NCBI GenBank assembly: GCA_013400155.1
Contig: VXBM01000766.1
Location: 90,696 to 154,695, forward strand
Length of the DNA stretch: 64,000 nucleotides
Reading direction: 5' to 3'
Source of the DNA: Helopsaltes ochotensis
Taxonomy: Eukaryota; Chordata; Aves; Passeriformes; Locustellidae
The notes below the pieces were generated by a model. The model was not told the DNA's origin. It did not search any database and saw nothing but the letters and a program-made list of their open reading frames with translations. Within the stretch, counting starts at the first letter, position 1, and every line of letters starts with the position of its first letter. This document shows, in pieces, positions 55,723 through 64,000 of this stretch. Made by a program: the position numbers and the translations under genes.

Positions 55723-58531
55723 GTATTTTCATCTCCAGTCCAAATATAATCCAGGAAAATTTTATGGAGAACTGATTAAATTTTTCAAAAGATGCAAACT
55801 GCTCCCAATTGGCAATTTAATTGCACATCTCAACCCTATCACTTGCATTGGATCAAACAAGAACAATCATTCACTCAATGATACTCAGAGTTCCATTCCA
55901 ACTCTGCATACTCTCTGAACTAAGCTTCTTAATTCAACAGAAATCCAGTTTTAATTTATTACTTCCAAAGCAGGCCAGACTAACTTTCCAGATGTCATAC
56001 CCTTTAGATAGTTGCAGGGGTGGCAATAAAAGTTAGCAAGCAGCAGTAGGTAGAAGACAGGAAAATACCCTTTTCAGCAGCAAATTACACTAGAATAAAT
56101 TGCATATAACGAAACTTCTCTCAAAAGATACTTTTCAATCTAAAAGGGACTTACTCACTCTTGGATTCTAGCATTGTACTTGCAATGCTTTATACCTCAG
56201 TAAAGTTATCATTTATCAATTATCAGTTATCAGTTATCAGTCATCACTAACCACGAGGATACATCTAGAATATGTCCGGAATATTGCTGTCCTTTTCTAG
56301 TCCTTGTGGTGAGCTTCCTCATTTCATTAGTTGAATTCAAAATTCAGTATTATTATTTCAGTCTTATCAGTCTGAAGATGTAAGCAAGGCAGACACAGGG
56401 AAAAACACACAAGTTTGAGCATAGAGTATTTCTTTGGATGTGAAACAATAGTAAAACAGACTCTTTAGCACAGCTGTTCAATAAAGTAAGTAATAAATTT
56501 TGGTAGCAATTTTTATTAATCCAAGAAGCTAGAGAAAATCTAGTGATTTCCCACTAAAATATTGAGTCTTTCAAAATCAACAAAGGTATAAATTTAACAA
56601 AAAAAAAAATTCAAGGTCATTACCCATAATTCCTTAGCAATGTTCTTTACAATCTTGAGTGAAATGAATATGAGTATTATATGCAGAATAAACAGGCAGG
56701 AAAACCAAAAGCACAGACAGCATATTCAGCTTATTGCTGCTCTTCAGACACGTCTCAATATCATTACAAAATTACTGTCATATCATTGAAAAATCTGCAA
56801 TACAGGATAAGGGGAATGAAAAATGGAATTTCAAATTTAGCAAATGTTACCAAACATTCTTAAATAGCAGGCTGTCTTTCAGTAGCTTCCAAACTGATGG
56901 TTGTGTCCCTGTCAAAATAACCCTCTGGAGATATCCTTGCCTTTTCATTTTGTGGATCAAGGATATACATTCAAATATTAAGATTGGAATTTAATCTTAG
57001 CCCTATATCTGACAGAATAGGACCTCATTTTAATTAGAAACATCCTAACTGGCAGATACAGGATTGATCAGGATAAAACCACAAAACTGATGAACAGGAT
57101 TATGAAAAACAGATATACCTGAAATGTATGTTCAATGTTTTTATCGATCATCTGTCTTTTCTTAATTCAATTCTTCCTATACTACTCATGTGAGTCCAAC
57201 AGAATGGAATCAGGCTTTGGTCTCCAGAGTCCTACCTGACAAAGAAAGCAGTTTACAAGGGGAAACATACGTTTGAGCACCTCTAACTTATGTCAGACTA
57301 CACAGACTGCCTGTGTATTTCACTACTGCTTTAATCCTCAGCTTATTTAGGGAAGTGATTTCTTAGCTTCAGCTTCTGACCTATCCAATTCATTTTTTTT
57401 CTTACAGAAATTTAACTGGATAAGGTACTGTGTTTCCTCCTTAGCACAAACATGAAACCTACCTGCACCTAGAAAAAAGTTTATGACTCTTCTAAAATGT
57501 CTAAGAGGACTAACTTTTTCTGTTAACATCTTATTTGGAAAAATATTAATAATTACAACTTGGTTTATTTACATTTGCCGATTTTGGGTCTTGGGTCGTA
57601 TTTTTTGATTTTTTTTTTTTTTTTGAAAGGCAAAGAAGCTCTTTTCTTTTCCTGACAAGAAGCCTTGATTTTTCCTATGATACAAGAATATTTCATGTGA
57701 AATGCATAACAGCCCTTCACATAGACTTAAGATCTCTCTAAACCTACATAAGGTCCCTCAATGATGCTGAGAAACAAATTCTGAAGATCCACTGACTTCC
57801 CTGAAAAATTTATTGATATACTGTTATCTAAATTTTAAAACTCATGAAGACAGATACTAACGTACCTTCCTATAAACAAAATATTCACTCTTCAGCGGAG
57901 TAAAAAGCATAGAAGATAATATGCCCTCAGGAGATGTCGCATACAGGCAAGCTACTCCCTGAAAAGTCACATTGTTTTTTCTCTGTCTCCCAGATTTCAG
58001 CAAAGTGTTCAGTTTTCCTCTAACAGTTATTGTATTGAGCACTAATTCTGGCCGCTGCCTAGCTGCCTGCTGGATAATCATCTCCTGAAGGTACACTGCA
58101 CTGTCACCCCACAGCTGCTGGTTTGTTCATTACTCAAATCTATCTCTTAAACAGATACTAAGTGCAAGGCTGCAGCACACATGGTAGAGAATTTTAAATA
58201 GAGAGAAAGAAATCCTTACCCCCTCTTCTCCATGTTGTTCTAAAAAACTCATTTCCTGAAAATGGTGTATTCCTCAGCTCTCCTATACATTCCCATAAGA
58301 ACTCTATAAAGAAGTCTTCTCATTTATGATTTTTTAGGCCTATAGCATGAATAAGAATGGTAATATGATTTGTATCTAAGAGAGTAGAGTAATTGGAGTA
58401 TTCTTCCTTTTCTGCAGCAAAAATCACACAGTGCACATGATGCCTTAAGTTTTAGCGTTCCTGTTTTTCAGATTCTGTGCTGCTTAGGGGTGTAGTTCTG
58501 AGCTTCCTATGAAGTGTTAGTAAGCTCTCTT
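55723..58531. other. AT-rich stretch, no gene confirmed
   Basis: About 2.8 kb. Contains a short TATCAGT tandem tract at about 56206-56246 and a T run near 57609-57624. The weak open frame at 57866-58126 (-) is discussed in findings. Confidence 0.45.
56206..56246. repeat. Short tandem repeat, TATCAGT-type 7-mer
   Basis: About five degenerate copies of a 7-bp unit. Confidence 0.85.
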
Positions 58532-58536
58532 CACAG
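58532..58536. repeat. Target-site duplication (left copy)
   Basis: CACAG, identical to 58884-58888. Confidence 0.65.
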
Positions 58537-58883
58537 AGTAGGTAGACAAAACAAATCCCTTTCCTGCTGAAGACCAAGGGCAACGAGTACAAGTTTTGGG
58601 CCCAAAGCCATAAACAATAGTGGACTGAAGAGAGAAAACAAGAAGGATGTGGGACTTCATAATCTGAAGCTGTAATTGGACAATTAAACCCAATATGTCA
58701 ATGGACCAAAACTTATAAAAGTGTGAGACCATTTTGTGATCATTTGGGGTCCACCTTGGGTGTAACCCTGGCCAGGCTCCTTTTCCTGCCCAAGGTATAC
58801 CCTTAAAGGCCTTTCAGTAAATATCTACTTTATTCTCTAGCTCCGTCCAGTCTCTGTTCCAGGTCAGTCTTCCTAAGGCATCA
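58537..58883 (+). mobile_element. Solo LTR, ERVL-like
   Basis: A 347-bp plus-strand LTR flanked by CACAG on both sides. It carries CCATAAACAATAGTGGACTG, AAGCTGTAATTGGACAATTA, a TATA box (TTATAAAA at 58713-58720), then GGGGTCCACCTTGGGTGTAA and CTGCCCAAGGTATACCCTTA. AGTAAA at 58816-58821 serves as the probable poly(A) signal, and U5 has TATCTACTTTATTCTC, CCAGTCTCTGTTCCAGGTCA and the end GGCATCA. This order is familiar from avian ERVL-type LTRs. The first base pair is AG instead of TG, a likely mutation. No internal region or partner LTR is near. Confidence 0.82.
58713..58720 (+). promoter_or_regulatory. LTR TATA box
   Basis: TTATAAAA in the U3 of the LTR at 58537-58883, with a CCAAT word about 25 bp upstream. 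Confidence 0.65.
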
Positions 58884-58888
58884 CACAG
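58884..58888. repeat. Target-site duplication (right copy)
   Basis: CACAG, identical to 58532-58536. Confidence 0.65.
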
Positions 58889-59199
58889 GACAAGGCAGCA
58901 GTTCAAAAAACATAACAAATGTAAGCACCGTGGTTGAGCACATGCTTTGAGATAAATTTCCCTCATGTAGAAGTAATAATTTGAGAAGTAGCATGCTTTG
59001 GCAGTTATCTCAGATGCAATTGCATCAGAGCAGTTACACTGCAGCTTTTGCTTCAATGAATCTCAGTTTTAGATAAACCAATTAGTGTAGACATGCCCCA
59101 AGAGGTAACCATATGGTAAGTTTGTGAAGCTACAGGAACTACATAGTAGAAGTCTCAAAAATTCAAGCCATTCTTCAAGTGACAGCTGGATCTTTATTT

Positions 59200-59312
59200 T
59201 TAATCGTCATCATTACCTGCATCATCAAATGTTCCAGGCTTCAGGTGCTTCTGCTTGATTGTATGCTGTTGTTTGACGTTATTTGTACATTTAAAGCTGC
59301 TTGTAAAGGAAG
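59200..59312 (-). CDS. Candidate terminal exon, unknown protein
   Basis: I do not recognise the product. On the minus strand a strong 3' splice-site pattern (CTGTTTGTCCCTCAG) ends at 59313. After two bases, a frame of 36 codons runs to TAA at 59200-59202. The peptide is basic in the middle (VKQQHTIKQKHLKPG) and ends in an acidic tail (FDDAGNDDD). AATAAA on the minus strand at 59193-59198 lies only 1 nt past the stop codon, which would give a very short 3' UTR if used. No upstream exon was identified. The combination is suggestive but the frame is short, so chance cannot be excluded. Confidence 0.2.
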
Positions 59313-59945
59313 CTGAGGGACAAACAGATATTTAATTTAAATTAAGAAAGCTAAATAGCTGTTAGGTTCTTGTTATTAATATTAGTGGCTTTGAAATAAT
59401 CACCTCTCTTTTTTTGAAGCAAAAGTAAAATTAAATTTAAAAAAATCTGGCCTCTAAATCAACCACATCCAATGGGTCAAGTAGTTCTGAAAGAGATTCT
59501 ACACACACTTTTTAAAACACAGCATCCATTTCCTTGACTGGTAGCATCTCTTCAAATTCTGTGTGGGTTCTTATGTCTCTGTGAGGCAAAAAAGGTTGGA
59601 TAAGAAATCAAGGGCTTTTATACTTTGACCGAGATAAGAGTTATAGTATTCTCTAAACATTCAAAAGCTAGTAGTAGATATTACAATTTCTTCTGTTTTT
59701 GAAAGAGTAAGTTGCAGAATTTAAAAGGTAATTTTTAATTATGAAAGCAGTCTGAAAGAAACAGATGGATGTGGTCCATCAAAATTACGGCAGGAGCAGT
59801 CACAATAAACTTATGGAAGAGATGAATGTTTCATTCCATACGTGCAAATAATCTTGTGGTATAAAAGAGCTGATATGAAATGGCAATTTTTGCTAGGTAC
59901 TCATAATGTCTTAGGTAGTTCATAGACCACTGCTTAGAAAACTGA

Positions 59946-59977
59946 ATGATATATATGAGTGTTCTCATATATATCAT
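59946..59977. repeat. Perfect 14-bp inverted repeat
   Basis: ATGATATATATGAG (59946-59959) and its exact reverse complement (59964-59977), with a TGTT loop. Confidence 0.93.
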
Positions 59978-62121
59978 GCATCAGTTGAGACCAAAAAAAA
60001 TTCTCTCTCTCTCTTGTTTTGAGGAGGTGACATAAAATATCAATAGCACTAGATTAATGAGACTTGCAGACCATATCACATGGGTTTTTTTAGTCAGATT
60101 CCTACCTCCTTCTGAAAATTTTAGATATAATTCTATATGTAATTTCCTGAAAAATACTTTTTTCACAGAATAGGGTAAAAATGCATCTAAATGTCTCCAG
60201 AAATTAGCATTTCACAAAAGAGGACTAACGATAGAACATGTGATAATATTTTTTTTTCTGTTTTTACCACCAATATTCAAATTGTTTACTTATATAACTG
60301 TTGCAAATTCAATACTGTAGGATTATACAGACTTTTTCCAGGAAGAAATGTATTTGTAGTAGATATAAATCAGATGGGAAAAGGAAATTTCATGGTTCTC
60401 TATGTGCTGAATCATTGATTTTGTCAACAAAACACTTGTGAGACATCCTCACTTGTGGACAGTATGAAAATATATATTCACATATGAAGTTTGGTATTGC
60501 ATAAAACCTTGTCCTTGATCCTTACAATAAAAACAATGACAAACCTAATAGCTATAAAATACATATTCATAAATAACAATGATGATGTACAATGTTTTTC
60601 AATAGTGTTTGACAGAGACTATGGTTAGTATTCTACAGATCTTCATATTTTTTCCATTTGTCCAGTTGAGGTTTCAGGTCTGAAAAAATTCAGGAAAATT
60701 TACTGTTTTTGTTGTCTAATAATTCCCTGTTATTAATGGATGAAAGCAAGAGTGAAGTGAAATTATGAACAAGCTAAGATGCAATCTCAGAGTTGCTGTA
60801 CCAGTCAGATGATGTTTCTCACTTCTAAGAAGGTAAAGAATGAATCTGGGTCACAAAGTTTACAGAAATAAAGTGATTGGCATACTGTAGGGCAAAGCTG
60901 GGGTGCAGGGATGAAGTTTTATTAGGGGTAACTGACTCCTTAAGAGACCACAAAATGAAATGCAGCATTTTATTGCAACAACTTGGCGGACTTGGATGGC
61001 CAAGTTAAAGTCAGTTTATGAACAAAGGAGATAGAAATATCCCTTTCTTGTCCCCCTAAACCCTTTTTCCTATTTGAAAGCTTATGTTTCCTACTAAAGG
61101 TGCAACAAACTTCTTGACTCAGACTTGAGTATGTCCAGAATACTTAAGAATCAAGAAAATCAAAGGAATTTAATATGGAAACTACAGGAAGAAATGCACT
61201 GCCCACAGCAGCTGAACACCTAAGGCATGAAAGCAAGAGTTCTCTGAAAACTGGAAGAATTTCTACTGTTTTAGACTGATATGTCCATGTATAAATTCTC
61301 ATATGGTATTTATATGGCATCTTCACACATGATTATTTAACTACCTCTTTCACTCCTTGGTCCTTCATTTGGCTGTATTATATTATACTATGTCTCATAC
61401 CCATTTGGTACAAGCCAACCAGTTTCCTTCAAAATAAATCTTCATCAGAATGCTTCTGGAGATGATTCAGACCTGAGGATTCCTCTAGTAAACAGAAGCC
61501 ACCAAACTTTATGTCTTTACCCTAAAGAAGTGTCTAGTTCTGTTTCAGCAGTTGAAGTACCAGTCTCTATTTTGCCTTCATGTGATAGGCAGGCAGAAAT
61601 ATTACTCTGTCCTGTGAGTTACCCTGGTGGGCTGTAACACAATCTTCCACTTATTTCAGATACTGTACACATACACATGTGTACACAGATTATTTCTTAG
61701 GACCCCAGGAGGACCATGTCAGATGCAGGAGAAACCTTTAATCAAATGCTATATCATGTGACCAATTCACGACAGAAAATATTATCTCTGATGAGATCTG
61801 ACGTCACTATTTTTAATATTGGGAACACTTTCTGTAGAAAACACGCAAAGACCTCATATGATATACTGTCTTCTATTATGTCAATAAATTTTCATATACA
61901 ACTTTCATAGAGATCTTCATGAAAATTCAATTCCTGAATTTGTTTCTTGAAATAAATAGTCAAGGAGAGTTTCAATAAAAACTGAACTACTGAGAAAACT
62001 TCTAGTTTTCTAAGAGGTCAATGCCTATTAGAAGCCTGAAAATCTTTAGAACACGAAGGAGGTATAAAGATTCAGTTAAATTAGCATAATCCCTAGTCAC
62101 AAATTCTTAGACAGTTTTTTT

Positions 62122-62646
62122 TATCATAGAATAATAGAATCATTTAGTTTGGAAAAGAGATTATAGAGTTCAACCATTGACCCAGTACTGTCAACTCTGC
62201 CACTGAGCCTTGTCCCTAAGTGCCACATCGACATGTCTTTTAAACACCTCCAGATATGGTGAATTCCCTGGGCAGCCTGTTCCAATGCTTGACAATCTTT
62301 TCAGTGAATAATTTTTTTCTAATATCAAATCTAAATCTCCCCTGGTGCAAATTGAGGCAATTTCCTCTTGTCACATCACTTATCACTTGAGAGAAGTGTC
62401 TGATCCCCACCTCACCACAACCTCCTTTCAGGGAAATGTAGAGTGATAAGGTGTCCCCTGAGTCTCCTCCAGCCTAAACAGTTTCAACTCCCTTGGCTGC
62501 TCCTCGTAAAACTCGTGCTCCAGCCATTTTACCAGCTTCATTGCCCTTCTCTGGACACCTTCAGCACCTAAATGTGAGAGACCCACAACTGAACCCAGTA
62601 CTTGAGATGCAGTCTCACCAGGGTCAAGTACAAGGAGACAATCACA
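62122..62646 (-). pseudogene. CR1 LINE, ORF2 end plus 3' UTR
   Basis: A 525-bp minus-strand CR1. The 3' end is at the low edge (ATCATAGAATAATAGAATCA on the plus strand). The 3' UTR follows (CACCTCCAGATATGGTGAAT, CAGCCTGTTCCAATGCTTGA), then reverse-complement ORF2 text (CTCCAGCCATTTTACCAGC, CTTCTCTGGACACCTTCAGC, CTGAACCCAGTACTTGAGAT) up to GGAGACAATCAC. It covers the last 70-80 codons of ORF2 with stops. A 78-codon frame just above it (62692-62928) lies outside the element and is unsupported. Confidence 0.9.
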
Positions 62647-64000
62647 AATGAAATATCCTTTATAAAATTATTTTCTGTAAAATTGAATGCATTAGGAACC
62701 ATGGTGAATATGAGGATTTAACAAGTTCTCTTCACTCTGAGAATTTAGTGCAATAATTTGAGTTAAACCCAGGTATCCCTGAGGTACGATTAGGACTCTG
62801 GTCAATTCAAGGATATTACATTTTTCCCAAATTTTCCCAGTGTTTTTTCCCCAGATAAACAAGCTATGGCACAGACCATCTTGAGAACTGACGTTAATAA
62901 TAAGAAAGGAATAGCAGCCAGCTGTCACACCATATTAGATCAGATTTGTGCCTCTACTCCCTCTGGGAAATGTTCTGAATCATAATTAGTACATAATCAG
63001 TTTGTGGTTTTAATTGAGTGAAAGCCAGGTAGCCAAGAATCACAAAGTAAATTGGTTTTGTTCTTGAACTTTAAAAACAAAAAAAATGAGAACAGTGATC
63101 AAACTGGCCTTTTGTCTGTTGAATGAAAACCACCAGTTGCTTATAAAACATCTAACATTTTTTCCAGGATCTTTCAACATGGTATTTATCCACATTTTCC
63201 AGAAAGCTGTAGTTGCAAACACTGAGCTCTTTCCCTCAAGAACTGTCAGTAACATCATAAAAGGAAATAGAAGCAGACAGCAATAATTTAAGTATGCTAT
63301 TTTTTCCAAGAATGAAAGGAAAACACAGGATTGTGCTACTAGTCTCAAAAGTTAAGTCAGTAACTGGAAAAAATGAAGAGTGAATTAGGTGTCCAAAAGG
63401 GTCTAAGGGCATTATAATGAATTTATTCTGCACTATACTCAATTTATATTTGGTCACCTGTCATTTAAATTATACATTCAGAAATAAATGGATTATATTC
63501 TCTTAATCTCAAGTCTAACTTCATTAAGAATTCTTAAATATATTCTGATGAAAAAGCAGGAATTTTAGGAGGATATTGCATATCTAGAACGTTATGAATT
63601 TAATGTGACTTTATTCTCTAGATTCGTGTTCTTTTTTTAAAATCTCAAAAGCTATAATAGCAAGCAAAATAGTACAATACACACTAAATATTTTGATGTT
63701 TTCCCAAGACACTTATTAATTTTCAATGTTGCAAAAATACCAGTAGGTGTCTCTATTGCTCCATTATTTCCAGAGGTTAAAAAAACATAAATCCAAACCA
63801 AAAGTGACAAAAAAACACCACCACCACCACCACAACAACAATAGACCGAACTCCACAGCAACCATCACTACAGCCCTGCATCACCACAGCATAGCCTACA
63901 GCATTTCATATCTGGAAAATACAGGTGAAGATTACAGACATAAGTAGATGATACTATGTTTCTTCTCTTCTATCTTACTGTTCTCCTGTGGGAACTAAAG
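62647..64000. other. AT-rich stretch to the window end
   Basis: No recognised exon or dispersed repeat. Overlapping open frames of 66-102 codons on both strands at 63040-63460 have no support. A CAC/CAA trinucleotide run lies at 63816-63841. Confidence 0.5.
63816..63841. repeat. CAC/CAA trinucleotide microsatellite
   Basis: CACCACCACCACCAC followed by CAACAACAA. On the plus strand it encodes a histidine and asparagine run inside a meaningless open frame. Confidence 0.92.

Larger units (their letters stand above)
58889..62121. other. AT-rich stretch with one candidate exon and a hairpin
   Basis: About 3.2 kb with no recognised dispersed repeat. Holds the candidate terminal exon at 59200-59312 (-), a perfect hairpin at 59946-59977 and a CRE palindrome at 61799-61806. 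Confidence 0.45.

Noticed and set aside
55541..55918. 125-codon frame with a Phe-Tyr-Ser-Ile-Leu repeat
   Set aside because: The repeat is the translated ATTCT microsatellite. A pentamer array has no stop in this frame.
61716..61910. 64-codon plus-strand frame with a fair start context
   Set aside because: Considered because TTATTTCTTAG upstream resembles an acceptor, but the frame holds AATAAA inside it and has no other support.
1..64000. tRNA, rRNA, snRNA, CRISPR arrays or bacterial operons
   Set aside because: No cloverleaf with the expected A and B boxes, no rRNA or snRNA core words, no regularly spaced direct repeats and no dense coding were seen. The window is vertebrate nuclear DNA.

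Overview
The window looks like non-coding nuclear DNA of a bird, most likely a songbird. It is AT-rich and has no continuous gene. Its interspersed repeats are CR1 retrotransposon remnants (about eleven copies) and retroviral long terminal repeats (LTRs; nine or ten full or partial) of types common in avian and especially passerine genomes. No mammalian repeats (Alu, L1, B1) and no bacterial gene organisation were seen. Family names come from recognising consensus sequences by memory, not from a database search.

Layout. 1-90 is a purine pentamer microsatellite. CR1 fragments lie at 173-412 (-), 2560-2955 (-), 8385-8682 (+), 17240-17492 (+), 23858-24578 (-), 25546-25790 (-), 31554-31683 (-, cut by an assembly gap), 38293-38515 (+), 49195-49375 (+), 54430-55722 (+, the longest, ending in an expanded ATTCT tail) and 62122-62646 (-). 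LTRs lie at 3877-4641 (-), 4750-5005 (+), 9381-9783 (+), 11955-12238 (-), 27936-28683 (+), 28684-29727 (-), 30349-30995 (+), 33527-33905 (-), 58537-58883 (+), and probably 43509-43566 (-). Three have matching 5-bp target-site duplications and so are well-delimited solo LTRs. 31269-31553 is a run of N.

The sequence between these is AT-rich and holds simple repeats, a few perfect hairpins and an alternating purine-pyrimidine tract. No confirmed protein-coding gene was found. A few short open frames have splice-site or poly(A) context that fits terminal exons (37736-37923 +, 59200-59312 -, 39618-39791 -, weaker at 51762-52010 + and 57866-58126 -). They match no protein I recognise and are low-confidence candidates. 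Nearly all other open frames of 60-180 codons are chance frames or run antisense through LTRs and CR1s.

The parts do not form a working system. The window reads as intergenic or intronic sequence shaped by old CR1 insertions and younger LTR insertions, some nested or abutting. The points most worth a second look are the CpG-rich solo LTR at 3877-4641, the head-to-head LTR pair at 28684-30995, the odd block at 43509-44285, the GC-richer block at 48350-48790 and the candidate terminal exons.
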